Assembly: GCA_045631645.1 (NCBI GenBank) | Contig: JAZQVC010000009.1 | Span: forward strand, 1-64,000 | DNA from: SIG459 sp045631645 | GTDB lineage: Bacteria > Bacillota > Clostridia > Oscillospirales > Oscillospiraceae | DNA: 64,000 nt | Reading direction: 5' to 3' | Shown here: piece after piece, positions 42,775-49,841 of the stretch | Numbering within the stretch: the first letter of the stretch is position 1 | How the letters are laid out: every line of letters starts with the position of its first letter | Program-made: the position numbers and the translations under genes | The notes under the pieces: generated by a model | What the model was told of the DNA's origin: nothing | Database searches by the model: none | The model's input: only the letters and a program-made list of their open reading frames with translations

Positions 42775-42803
42775 TTGCACGATTCGACCCAATGTGATAC
42801 TAT
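42775..42803 (+). promoter_or_regulatory. Putative promoter for a small RNA upstream of the recombinase
   Basis: TTGCAC (42775-42780), 17 bases, TACTAT (42798-42803), pointing away from the recombinase. Confidence 0.4.
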
Positions 42804-42809
42804 AAAAGG

Positions 42810-42884
42810 GCAGAATGGTGCCTTGGTAGTGCTTGGTATTTCTGTACGACCGTTCCGGGGGTAGGATACCGGGACGGTCTTTTT
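42810..42884 (+). ncRNA. Candidate small RNA between recombinase and Abi gene
   Basis: A putative promoter at 42775 and a good terminator at 42848-42884 define a ~75-80 base transcript with no open reading frame. The terminator pairs GACCGT and CCGG (42848-42858) with CCGG and ACGGTC (42869-42879), then T residues. It is too close to the recombinase start to serve any visible plus-strand gene, so a short stand-alone RNA is the simplest reading (inference). Confidence 0.4.
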
Positions 42885-42905
42885 ATTTTTGATAATATTT
42901 GACCC

Positions 42906-42934
42906 TTGACGTATATACCAGCTGAGACTAAAAT
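42906..42934 (+). promoter_or_regulatory. Promoter of the Abi-family gene
   Basis: TTGACG (42906-42911), 17-base spacer, TAAAAT (42929-42934), about 58 bases before the start codon. Confidence 0.55.
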
Positions 42935-42991
42935 AGTACCATGATTTTCCTGTAGAATTTTGTCGAAGTTTTTGGAGGCAACAGGTTATAT

Positions 42992-43942
42992 ATGAAAAGG
43001 ATGCTTACAATAGATGAACAAATTACCCACATGAAAAATAAGGGGATTACTTTCAAGGAAGTAACCGAGGACGAAGCCAAAGACTTTTTGTCCCACAATA
43101 ATTACTACATGAAATTAGCTTCATATCGGGCAAACTACCCTAAGCATGAGGAAGGAAAAAAGAAAGGCAAATACAAAAAACTTGATTTCGCATATCTGAA
43201 AGAATTGTCTACTATAGATATGCACCTTCGATACTTCGTTGTCGAGATGTGCTTAGATATAGAGCACGCCCTTAAAGTGCGGTTGATGGATAAAATTTCA
43301 TCAAACCCTGCCGAAGACGGATACGAAATCGTTAAAAAGTTTCTGTCAAAGGAAAATAATATCAACATTCTCAAAGGAATTAACTCTCACAAATCCAGTG
43401 ATTATTGTAAAGGCCTTATCGAAAAATACTATCCCTATTTTCCTGCATGGGTATTTATGGAGGTTATTTCATTTGGCACACTCTTGTATTTTGTTTCATT
43501 TTATGAGGAGCTATATGGGGAAGCTGTTGTAAACAACACCCTAATGAATAGCGTGCGAGATCTGAGAAATGCGTGCGCCCATAGCAACTGCCTATTAAAC
43601 CACCTTTCACAGGAAATAGACAGTACAAAACAGCCGCACAGCGATATTACAAATTTCTTAAAGGGGATGGATGGTATTTCGAAACAGGCCAGACGCACCC
43701 ACTCTCGCAGATTGTTCACCTACAACATGGTAACTCTGTTATATGTTTACGATATGCTTATGCCAACGATCCCCAAGCAAAAACGCTATGACCAGCTAAA
43801 GCATTTTATGGAAAATCGTGTTGTTAGAAATAAACCTTATTTCAAGAGCAATGAGAAAATTGTGAACGTGTACGTGTTTATGAAAAAAGTTGTTGACAAT
43901 TTGCAACACAGAGCATATAATACTACTACGATTGAAAAGTAG
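42992..43942 (+). CDS. Abi family (AbiD/AbiF-type) abortive infection protein with HEPN motif
   Basis: A 316-residue protein of the Abi_2 family, whose members (AbiD, AbiF) stop phage growth in lactococci by sacrificing the cell. N-terminal TIDEQITHMKNKGITF and HNNYYMKLASYR are family segments. RDLRNACAHSN near residue 190 is the RxxxxH HEPN ribonuclease motif. The gene is clearly richer in A/T than its neighbours, carries its own promoter and three hairpin terminators after it, and sits beside the integrase: a typical moron (lysogen-expressed cargo). It probably defends the lysogen against other phages (inference). Confidence 0.85.
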   Translation: MKRMLTIDEQITHMKNKGITFKEVTEDEAKDFLSHNNYYMKLASYRANYPKHEEGKKKGKYKKLDFAYLKELSTIDMHLRYFVVEMCLDIEHALKVRLMDKISSNPAEDGYEIVKKFLSKENNINILKGINSHKSSDYCKGLIEKYYPYFPAWVFMEVISFGTLLYFVSFYEELYGEAVVNNTLMNSVRDLRNACAHSNCLLNHLSQEIDSTKQPHSDITNFLKGMDGISKQARRTHSRRLFTYNMVTLLYVYDMLMPTIPKQKRYDQLKHFMENRVVRNKPYFKSNEKIVNVYVFMKKVVDNLQHRAYNTTTIEK

Positions 43943-43955
43943 TTAACTTTTGTAG

Positions 43956-44112
43956 GGAGCGGCGTATTGCAGCATTGCAGCATTCCGCTCCTGATTTTAT
44001 TTTCCTTATACTTCCTGACTCCGAACTGCCGTGTGGGCAGTTTTTTTATTATGGATTACGTGATAATGAAAAGCTATTCATGGACGGCCGGCAAGGCCGT
44101 CTTTTTATTTTG
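43956..44112 (+). terminator. Three consecutive hairpin terminators after the Abi gene
   Basis: GGAGCGG/CCGCTCC (43956-43962 with 43985-43991) encloses two direct ATTGCAGC repeats. AACTGCC/GGCAGTT (44024-44042) runs into seven T residues. GACGGCC/GGCCGTC (44083-44101) runs into CTTTTTATTTT. The last two are good intrinsic terminators; between them I see no gene. Confidence 0.75.
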
Positions 44113-44176
44113 TCAGGGCATAGCTTCAAAGCGGGGAGTCACGGAGACCGCTTGTTTGAAAGTTCGGAGTTTTTGC

Positions 44177-44587
44177 TTAGTCGTGAAATACTTCATCGTA
44201 GTAGTACCCGTATTTCCGAAGTGCTTGACGTTTCCAGGAGTCATATGATGCATCGGTTTTATAAAGAAAACGATTGCGTTCCCAGTATGACTCTTGGTGG
44301 GCTTTATCGATGCGGTTTGTTTCTGCGATGAATTTTACCAACTGGAGTGATTCTAGTCCCCGACCGTGCCGCCGATAATTATTCATCAATTCATAAGGAC
44401 CAAATATAGCCGCACCGCCGAGGCCAAGAATGAGAAACGGAAAGACTAACACATGCAAAGCCTTGGCAAGCCTTGGGCGACTGCTCTTATCCTCAAGAGA
44501 GCGGGCGGCAAGGGCGAGGTACAGTGAAATGGCGTAGAATATAGAAGAGGCAGCAAAAATACAGAATATGGTCTCTATGGCGCGCAT
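44177..44587 (-). CDS. Small membrane protein of unknown function
   Basis: A 136-residue protein that I do not recognise. Residues ~4-28 and ~45-65 are hydrophobic and likely span the membrane (IFCIFAASSIFYAISLYLAL; VLVFPFLILGLGGAAIFG). The C-terminal ~70 residues are charged and probably cytoplasmic, with many aromatic residues near the end. It lies directly downstream of the repressor gene (12 bases) and so is likely expressed in the lysogen, a position often used for exclusion or accessory proteins. Confidence 0.6.
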   Translation of the reverse strand: MRAIETIFCIFAASSIFYAISLYLALAARSLEDKSSRPRLAKALHVLVFPFLILGLGGAAIFGPYELMNNYRRHGRGLESLQLVKFIAETNRIDKAHQESYWERNRFLYKTDASYDSWKRQALRKYGYYYDEVFHD

Positions 44588-44599
44588 ATTCCAACCTCC

Positions 44600-45226
44600 C
44601 TACTTCACAATGCTGGTGAAGGCAACGGCCTTGCCGAGGATCCTGATATCTTCCATCTCCTGCCCTGCAAAAACAAGGGGTGCGTAGGCGGGATTCTCGG
44701 GCTGGAAGATGATGCTGTTTTCGTTGCGGTAGACACGCTTGAGCGTGGCTTCGTCTCCAATGAGAACGGCGGCAATATCGCCGTTATTAACATAGGCGTC
44801 CTGACGTATATAAACAATATCCCCATCGTGTATGCGGGCACCAATCATACTGTCACCTTTGCAGCGGAGGGCAAAGTCGGCTCGGACATGCTCAGGCATG
44901 CCAATATAATCCTCTATGTTCTCTTCGGCCAGTATCGGATCGCCGCAGGCAATAGTGCCAACAAGGGGAACTCTATTCATCTGAGGCATGGGGATAATAT
45001 TGTCAGCGAGATCAATGGCGGAAGTGTCATCCCACCCCATCAGGAAAGCCGGCGTAGTATGAAGTGCCTCTGCAAGCTTCGCAATTTTATCGCGGCGCAT
45101 GTTCTTGATATCCCCGCTTTCCCACTTTCTAACCGTGCTCTTGCCAACACCTACATGGTTGCCGACTTCTTCAAGAGTTAGATTATATTTATTTCGAAGA
45201 TATTTAATCTTATCGTTTAATTCCAT
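44600..45226 (-). CDS. CI-type phage repressor with S24 (LexA-like) peptidase domain
   Basis: A 208-residue repressor. Residues ~1-62 are an XRE helix-turn-helix (LTLEEVGNHVGVGKSTVRKW). Residues ~90-205 are an S24 domain: the autocleavage-type nucleophile is in CKGDSMIGARIHDGDIVYI and the general-base Lys in ATLKRVYR. It would hold the prophage silent and self-cleave on RecA activation. GTIACGDP may include the cleavage site (Ala-Cys or Cys-Gly). Start at 45226 follows GGAGGTG; the longer reading has no site. Divergent from the Cro-like gene. Confidence 0.9.
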   Translation of the reverse strand: MELNDKIKYLRNKYNLTLEEVGNHVGVGKSTVRKWESGDIKNMRRDKIAKLAEALHTTPAFLMGWDDTSAIDLADNIIPMPQMNRVPLVGTIACGDPILAEENIEDYIGMPEHVRADFALRCKGDSMIGARIHDGDIVYIRQDAYVNNGDIAAVLIGDEATLKRVYRNENSIIFQPENPAYAPLVFAGQEMEDIRILGKAVAFTSIVK

Positions 45227-45249
45227 AAGTACACCTCCAACGTACAAAT

Positions 45250-45278
45250 ATAATAACATAAAGGTTTCTTATATGCAA
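45250..45278 (-). promoter_or_regulatory. Promoter of the CI-type repressor
   Basis: On the minus strand TTGCAT (45273-45278), a 17-base spacer, TATTAT (45250-45255). Confidence 0.6.
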
Positions 45279-45322
45279 CATTCTTGGGCTAAAAAATAAA
45301 AAAGTTTTTTTTAGGAAACATA

Positions 45323-45369
45323 TTGACAAATGCAGGGCGGTGATATAAAATTGGTGTCGTAAAAGACAC
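45323..45369 (+). promoter_or_regulatory. Early (Cro-side) promoter with operator O1
   Basis: TTGACA (45323-45328), 17 bases, TAAAAT (45346-45351). A palindrome GTGTC-GTAAAA-GACAC (45354-45369) covers the transcription start, as expected for a repressor operator. A second copy, differing by one spacer base, is at 45586-45601. Confidence 0.75.
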
Positions 45370-45387
45370 AAACGAGGAGGTGGGAAT

Positions 45388-45594
45388 ATGGATACTGAGA
45401 AATTGATTACTGCAATGAAGGCAAAAGGAATAAAAGCCAAGGAAATGCAAGAATCCCTTGGCATGAGCCGCACGGCTTTTTATAGAAAAAGTCGCGGGAT
45501 ATCAGAGTTCACTCTCTCGGAAATTCAGAAAATTTGTGAGATCCTGCAACTTGATAGCCCTGTCGGTATTTTTTTTAACGTAAAAGTGTCCTAA
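45388..45594 (+). CDS. Cro-like helix-turn-helix regulator
   Basis: A 68-residue protein with an HTH reading KAKEMQESLGMSRTAFYRKS. Size, position opposite the CI-type gene and GAGGAGGTGGG ribosome binding site fit a Cro-like switch protein that commits the phage to lytic growth. Flanked on both sides by the same palindromic operator. The sequence reads through the second operator before its stop. Confidence 0.8.
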   Translation: MDTEKLITAMKAKGIKAKEMQESLGMSRTAFYRKSRGISEFTLSEIQKICEILQLDSPVGIFFNVKVS

Positions 45595-45601
45595 AAGACA
45601 C
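45586..45601. promoter_or_regulatory. Operator copy O2
   Basis: GTGTC-CTAAAA-GACAC (45586-45590 with 45597-45601), near-identical to the operator at 45354-45369. It overlaps the stop codon of the Cro-like gene. A related half-site TTGTCTTTTAGTAAAAG lies near 46526. Confidence 0.7.
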
Positions 45602-45620
45602 AACGAGGGAGGAGGCAGCC

Positions 45621-45779
45621 ATGAACATAAAAGACAAAAAAGCCCCGGCCAATGCCGAGGCTGATAAGAAGATGGTTATTAGGCGCTATGACTGCAAGAC
45701 TGGAATGGTTTCAGAATCACTCTTCGTCTATGGCTTCAAGTTCAAGGCACATGGGAGTTTCACAGCATATAAGAGATAG
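45621..45779 (+). CDS. Small hypothetical early protein
   Basis: A 52-residue reading frame beginning MNIKDKKAPANAEADKKM after GGGAGGAGG. I do not recognise it. It directly follows the Cro-like gene and would be the second gene of the early transcript. Its last 63 bases overlap, head to head, the end of the minus-strand gene 45717-45992, so one of the two may be poorly expressed. Confidence 0.45.
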   Translation: MNIKDKKAPANAEADKKMVIRRYDCKTGMVSESLFVYGFKFKAHGSFTAYKR

Positions 45780-45992
45780 TTCCTTTGATAGGTACAGTTC
45801 AGGGAATTTGTCAACGATGCTGTTTATTAAATCTTCAAATGACTTAATTTTAGCTGCATATTCACCAGTAATCAGAAATGAATTTTCGTACATAGGTTTT
45901 GCGGAATAAGTGTGTTTTAAGAATTCTGCAACAGGAGCTAATACACCGGACATTTCTCGCGCCTTGAAGTGAAGATAATAGCCATTTGTCAT
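45717..45992 (-). CDS. Hypothetical accessory protein
   Basis: A 91-residue protein (MTNGYYLHFKAREMSGVLAP) I do not recognise. It has mixed alpha/beta character and no membrane segment. AAAGGAAG precedes its start. It lies on the minus strand inside the otherwise rightward early region, downstream of another minus-strand gene, suggesting lysogen-expressed cargo. Confidence 0.5.
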   Translation of the reverse strand: MTNGYYLHFKAREMSGVLAPVAEFLKHTYSAKPMYENSFLITGEYAAKIKSFEDLINSIVDKFPELYLSKELSLICCETPMCLELEAIDEE

Positions 45993-46037
45993 AACTTTTC
46001 GCTTCCTTTCGTTTCTACGATAGTAAGAATCAAATGA

Positions 46038-46442
46038 TTATTCGCTTTCTTTATCATCTGAGATGGCGAAGCCAATTCGGCGGGGAGGTTGCTCGGGGTC
46101 TGCTTTAGGCACGGCAATGAGGAGGAAGTTCAGCTGAGACATATGTTGAATTAGCGTTGCCTGATTGCCGTTGACGAGGCCGTAGAAAATCAGTGTAGTT
46201 GGATTTGCGTAACCAATGTCTGTCACGCTCATTGTTATGCTTTGACCGAAAGATGTGAGCTTAACACCAACCTCGTGTTCGTTGTCCAGAGAATCCTCGA
46301 ACTCCTTGATGTACTCCCGGATTAGCTCATAGGAGTAGTCAGCGAGTTTATAGTTTCTGACAGAGATCGGGGTTATATCGATCTCAGGGAGTGACAGAGA
46401 GGGGAAAGTTAGGGAATTCGTGTCTTGGAGAAAGTTATCCAT
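46038..46442 (-). CDS. Hypothetical protein, possibly DUF6173 family
   Basis: A 134-residue soluble protein. HEVGVKLTSFGQSITMSV, LIFYGLVNGNQATLIQHMSQ and FLLIAVPK resemble the DUF6173 family as I remember it; the function of that family is unknown. It is the upstream gene of a two-gene minus-strand unit with 45717-45992. The 118 bases between it and the divergent gene at 46561 contain a half operator. Confidence 0.55.
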   Translation of the reverse strand: MDNFLQDTNSLTFPSLSLPEIDITPISVRNYKLADYSYELIREYIKEFEDSLDNEHEVGVKLTSFGQSITMSVTDIGYANPTTLIFYGLVNGNQATLIQHMSQLNFLLIAVPKADPEQPPRRIGFAISDDKESE

Positions 46443-46560
46443 TTAGCATTCATCCTTTCGGTTTAGTTTTTATCTGTTGATTTTACACCAAGAATGCAAT
46501 ATCTGCAACAACATGGCATGAAAAAGTTGTCTTTTAGTAAAAGAAAGGAGGCGGACACTT

Positions 46561-46755
46561 GTGAATGAAAAAAGAACTGCCCGGCCCAGAGGGACGGACA
46601 GTGCAAAGGTTATTTCTGTCATTGAGACCCGAGCCATGGCAGGGCGAGGAACAGAGGAAGATCCTGTGAGGGAGCTTATTCAATACTGGAGCTTCAACGG
46701 CGAGCTGTTGGCCGTTAACGACCCCGTGGCTCGATTGCCAGAGCCTCCGCTGTGA
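46561..46755 (+). CDS. Small conserved phage protein
   Basis: A 64-residue protein with GTG start after AAAGGAGG. VISVIETRAMAGRGTEEDPV and LIQYWSFNGELLAVNDP are a pattern I recognise from short proteins of many Firmicutes prophages; no function is assigned. Its end overlaps the minus-strand gene 46715-47380 tail to tail by about 40 bases. Confidence 0.65.
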   Translation: MNEKRTARPRGTDSAKVISVIETRAMAGRGTEEDPVRELIQYWSFNGELLAVNDPVARLPEPPL

Positions 46756-47380
46756 TTAGTTCCATGGAAATCCAATATACAGTTGCATCGATGAATTTCT
46801 TCATATCGGCAACATCGAACTCAGCAAACTTCTGAACATAATGGGTTTGGTCGTTTCCTAGCCAAGTTGAGCGAGAGGCGACGGCCTTAAGGTTCTCGTT
46901 GGTGACTTTATTCGCTATACAGTTAGCGAGCTGCATATTTTCAATTTTTTCTTTATCATCCGAGTTCTTGTGTATCAAGAAGTCCTTAATGAGGAATTCA
47001 AGAGCTTTCCTATAGCCGATGCCGGAAACCTCATTTAGACCAGAGGACTCCGCAGCGAGTGCTTCGTTATAGATTTTAACAAAGGCGGGGGATACCGATG
47101 ATATGTGCTCATCAAAGTGCCTCGTAGCAAAACGGTCGGGCGCGACAAATGTTCTTACTGCAGTCGAATCGTTAATGTTGAAGTGGACGATAAAAGGCCG
47201 ATAACAATGCTTACATAAATATGCAGCGACTATATGACGACGAGAGATATTGTCCCTGTAGCCATTTAGGAGCAACTCGACCGGCTGAATGGAGTGTTTG
47301 CAAATGGGGCATTCGTCGGGTTCGTCAATGTTAAAGTGGTTTGAACCATTGTCGAATGGGACTTTTTTGTAGATTACCAT
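46715..47380 (-). CDS. DUF4145-like protein with zinc ribbon
   Basis: A 221-residue protein. A zinc ribbon is formed by CPICKHS (about residue 24) and CKHC (about residue 55). The C-terminal helical half (GIGYRKALEFLIKDFL...STWLGNDQTHYV) resembles DUF4145, a HEPN-like family often found in restriction and defence loci. ATG 47380 is chosen for the AAAGGATG site; longer readings lack one. Lone minus-strand gene in the early region, so probably expressed in the lysogen. A defence or regulatory role is only a guess. Confidence 0.6.
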   Translation of the reverse strand: MVIYKKVPFDNGSNHFNIDEPDECPICKHSIQPVELLLNGYRDNISRRHIVAAYLCKHCYRPFIVHFNINDSTAVRTFVAPDRFATRHFDEHISSVSPAFVKIYNEALAAESSGLNEVSGIGYRKALEFLIKDFLIHKNSDDKEKIENMQLANCIANKVTNENLKAVASRSTWLGNDQTHYVQKFAEFDVADMKKFIDATVYWISMELITAEALAIEPRGR

Positions 47381-47498
47381 GCATGAACATCCTTTCATCA
47401 GTGTTTGATTAAATATTACACTATGTGCGGTGTTTCGGCAACAGAAAAAAAGCGTAGGACAATCCGAAAAAAACATACCATTTGAGGAGGTGAGCGGC

Positions 47499-47693
47499 AT
47501 GATAACCAAACACGGGATACGGGTTGAAAGCTTCGTACATAAGCCAGATGGCAGCCTAATCAATTTTGATGAGTTGAGCGGTGAGGAGCGGGTCAGGGCC
47601 GCCACCGAATTGAAAAAGCGTTACCTGAACGCCCTGTATGCAGGGGCGGCCGTTTTTGTAGAGGACACCTCATCCGTCACGGTGAGGCCGTGA
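47499..47693 (+). CDS. Small hypothetical early protein
   Basis: A 64-residue protein (MITKHGIRVESFVHKPDGSL) after GAGGAGGTGAGC. Not recognised. Its last codons (TSSVTVRP) lie inside a palindromic repeat unit starting near 47669, so the repeat seems to have landed at the gene end and supplied its stop. Confidence 0.5.
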   Translation: MITKHGIRVESFVHKPDGSLINFDELSGEERVRAATELKKRYLNALYAGAAVFVEDTSSVTVRP

Positions 47694-47722
47694 CACCTTC
47701 CCCTCAAGGGGAAGGCTTTGAA
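47669..47722 (+). repeat. Short palindromic repeat unit (relative of copies A and B)
   Basis: CCGTCACGGTGAGGCCGTGAC followed by CCTTCCCCTCAAGGGGAAGG. It has the same two-hairpin plan as the CAATCCCTC...CTCCCTT-AAGGGAG units of the chromosomal copies. Confidence 0.5.
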
Positions 47723-47736
47723 GGAAGGAGAATTGT

Positions 47737-48150
47737 ATGAACAGAGAAAGAAAATGCTGGCTTTGCGGAGCTAATGGCACCATGGATCCTCTGGACAAAC
47801 ACCACATTTTCGGTGGTGGGTTGCGATCCACCAGCGAGAAGTATGGAGCCACCGTTTATCTTTGCCATCACAAGTGCCATGAGTATGGTCCCAAGGCTGC
47901 TCATCGCTGCCGTGAGACCCGAGAGAAGCTTCAGATCTACGGCCAGAAGAAAGTCATGATAGAGCAGGGCTGGACCGTTGAGGAGTGGAGGCTTGCGTTC
48001 GGCAAGAACTACCTCAGCGAGGATGAGCTTGCAGAGGTCGCCGCCGCTATCGCCGGTGAGGAGCTGCCCACCGAGGTCGCCCAGCCTCGTAAAGAGAACC
48101 GCGGCCGGAGTGCTTTTAAGGTGCTGCCTGCACTGGCCTTGCCTTTCTGA
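47737..48150 (+). CDS. HNH-like / zinc-binding phage protein
   Basis: A 137-residue protein. CWLCGANG, DKHHIFGG and LCHHKCHEYGP give the Cys, double His and C-terminal Cys/His layout of an HNH-type (or NinG/recombination-type) zinc fold. A nuclease role in phage recombination or DNA processing is likely but unproven. AAGGAGAATTGT precedes ATG. Start of a close-packed rightward run; the next gene overlaps by one base. Confidence 0.65.
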   Translation: MNRERKCWLCGANGTMDPLDKHHIFGGGLRSTSEKYGATVYLCHHKCHEYGPKAAHRCRETREKLQIYGQKKVMIEQGWTVEEWRLAFGKNYLSEDELAEVAAAIAGEELPTEVAQPRKENRGRSAFKVLPALALPF

Positions 48151-48335
48151 TGTTCGCAACGGGAAGGATCCCGCCGCCTTGCGTCAAGAACGGGGTGAAG
48201 TGTCCGCTGCGCCGTGCCGGGTGTCAGCCGGAATGCGAGGAGTATAAAAATTACGCCTCTGCGGTTGCCGAGTTTAACAAGACAATCCGAGAGGCGAAGA
48301 GAAAGGAAAATATAACATGGCTGAGCACTACTTGA
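48150..48335 (+). CDS. Small cysteine-rich hypothetical protein
   Basis: A 61-residue protein with four Cys near the N-terminus (CVKNGVKCPLRRAGCQPEC), likely a zinc knuckle. Starts at ATGA overlap with the previous stop. Unknown function. Confidence 0.55.
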   Translation: MFATGRIPPPCVKNGVKCPLRRAGCQPECEEYKNYASAVAEFNKTIREAKRKENITWLSTT

Positions 48336-48511
48336 CGTGTAAGTTGGATTTTCCCCGCTGTCGCTGTCTGAGCTGCGCCAATGATTGCGGCTTTGACTTC
48401 GGCCAGAGCGGCGAGAACGAGGTGCCCTGCTGTCAGGAGCGTAACCGCAAATGCGGAAGCAGATGGCCCTGCCTGAGCTATGTAAGAGAGGAGGCAGATG
48501 ACTATGTATGA
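48317..48511 (+). CDS. Small cysteine-rich hypothetical protein
   Basis: A 64-residue protein with nine Cys (CRCLSCANDCG and CCQERNRKC among them), able to bind two zinc ions. Overlaps the genes on both sides. Unknown function. Confidence 0.55.
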   Translation: MAEHYLTCKLDFPRCRCLSCANDCGFDFGQSGENEVPCCQERNRKCGSRWPCLSYVREEADDYV

Positions 48512-48923
48512 GCCGCCAAAATGCAGGAAGTGCCACAAGATTATTAGTTTTCTGACCACAAAAAGCGGTAAGAAGATGCCTGTGGACAGCTTCTGCATAT
48601 ATGTTCTGCCTTATAATCGTGGATCAGTTTTCTTTGATGATAACGGAGAAACAGTCCGAGGCTACAAGGTGGAGAAGGATACCAGGGGCGCCATTCCTGC
48701 GTATCAGAGCCACTTCGCCACTTGCCCTTATGCGGACGAGCTGAGGGGAGCCAAGAAGAAACCCGACAAGCGCCGGGAGAATATCCGCACTCAGATTGAG
48801 CGGGAGCGGGAGGCAGCTGCACAGAGGGAAGCCCGGAGAGAGACCAAGGCCGCAGCTGCAGCCCAACGCTTTGAGGCGGAGCAGGCACAGATGAGCATTT
48901 TCCCCGTACAGTCGTGGAGGTAG
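48498..48923 (+). CDS. Zinc-ribbon protein with long charged helix
   Basis: A 141-residue protein. The N-terminal CRKCHKIISFLTTKSGKKMP suggests a zinc ribbon, with a later HFATCPYAD that could complete it. Residues ~85-130 are an Arg/Glu/Ala-rich helix. I recognise this layout from phage early regions but know no function. Confidence 0.6.
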   Translation: MTMYEPPKCRKCHKIISFLTTKSGKKMPVDSFCIYVLPYNRGSVFFDDNGETVRGYKVEKDTRGAIPAYQSHFATCPYADELRGAKKKPDKRRENIRTQIEREREAAAQREARRETKAAAAAQRFEAEQAQMSIFPVQSWR

Positions 48924-48925
48924 TA

Positions 48926-49360
48926 ATGGAGAGACCTATTATCTTTGTTGCCTTCCAAAATGACGAGTTCGAGCTGCCGGTTTACTGTACCAACACCGCG
49001 GCGGAGCTGTGCGAGCTGGTGGGGCTTACTAATCCCTATGACTTTGCCACCAGACTGCGAAAGAGCAAGGACGGGTACCTGACATCAAAAAACAAGAAGT
49101 ATCGCTATGCTCGGATGAATCCCTGCACAGGCGAGATCTATGTGGGCGGGCTGCCGAAGGAGGTTATCGACTATCTTTGGCGTGAATGCTACAAGCTGAC
49201 ACGGAAGGTCGTTTTCCGCAAGAGCGGTAAAGAGACGGTTTTTGGCAGCATAAAGGAGGCGGAGTGCCTCACGGGTGTCAGTAGGTCAACGATCTACCGT
49301 GCGATAAAAACGGGGTGTTACTGCGGCGGATATTGGAGCTACAAACACTCAGAAAAATAA
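48926..49360 (+). CDS. Hypothetical phage protein with C-terminal helix-turn-helix-like segment
   Basis: A 144-residue protein. The C-terminal part KEAECLTGVSRSTIYRAIKTG reads as a helix-turn-helix of the type seen in phage and homing-endonuclease (NUMOD1-like) DNA-binding modules. The N-terminal part is not recognised. ATG 48926 is preceded by GGAGG. Confidence 0.55.
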   Translation: MERPIIFVAFQNDEFELPVYCTNTAAELCELVGLTNPYDFATRLRKSKDGYLTSKNKKYRYARMNPCTGEIYVGGLPKEVIDYLWRECYKLTRKVVFRKSGKETVFGSIKEAECLTGVSRSTIYRAIKTGCYCGGYWSYKHSEK

Positions 49361-49365
49361 AAAGG

Positions 49366-49391
49366 CCCGACGCGGTGGAGCGCGTCGGACT
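49366..49391 (+). repeat. Hairpin without T tract
   Basis: CCGACGCG pairs with CGCGTCGG around a short GTGGAG loop, just after the stop at 49360. It may stabilise or process the early transcript. Confidence 0.5.
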
Positions 49392-49456
49392 GGGAAATAT
49401 AGAACGGAAAGGAGTTCCGTTAAGCTATTATATCAGGCTTTTTCGGAAAAATCAAT

Positions 49457-49831
49457 ATGAATGAATTTCTTAAATCTGCTCTTGAGAAAATCGACAAGGG
49501 CATGAAGGAGCGGTTAGATCGCTACGGCGAGGCCATGAAGGCCGATGTGGGAGAGGCGCTCAAGGAGTTTTGTCGACAGGACGCCGAGTTCGCACAGGCC
49601 ATCGTGCAGGGGGGAAGCTTTACCGATTGCATGAAGGCGGTAGCCAATGGCGTGAAGGGTAGCGCAATCAGTGACATGAAGGCCTTTGGTCTTGCGGTTG
49701 AGTTTTACTTTCCCGGAGCGGGAATTGACGTAAAAATGACGATTGACCTTTGCGCAGCGGTTAATGTTCAGGAGATGCAAGAAAAAGCAAAGCCGGCAGG
49801 TGTTGTCATTGATCTGTCTGCTTTCTTCTGA
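49457..49831 (+). CDS. PcfK-like protein
   Basis: A 124-residue protein resembling the PcfK family, named from the Enterococcus conjugative plasmid pCF10 and common in Firmicutes phages next to PcfJ. Features are an N-terminal helix (SALEKIDKGMKERLDRYGEA) and the end KAKPAGVVIDLSAFF. Function unknown. Directly upstream of the PcfJ-like gene, as in other elements, which supports both calls. Confidence 0.65.
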   Translation: MNEFLKSALEKIDKGMKERLDRYGEAMKADVGEALKEFCRQDAEFAQAIVQGGSFTDCMKAVANGVKGSAISDMKAFGLAVEFYFPGAGIDVKMTIDLCAAVNVQEMQEKAKPAGVVIDLSAFF

Positions 49832-49841
49832 GGTGGAGCAG

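Noticed and set aside
43943..44176. CRISPR-like repeats near ATTGCAGC
   Set aside because: Only two short direct repeats inside one hairpin; no array and no cas genes.
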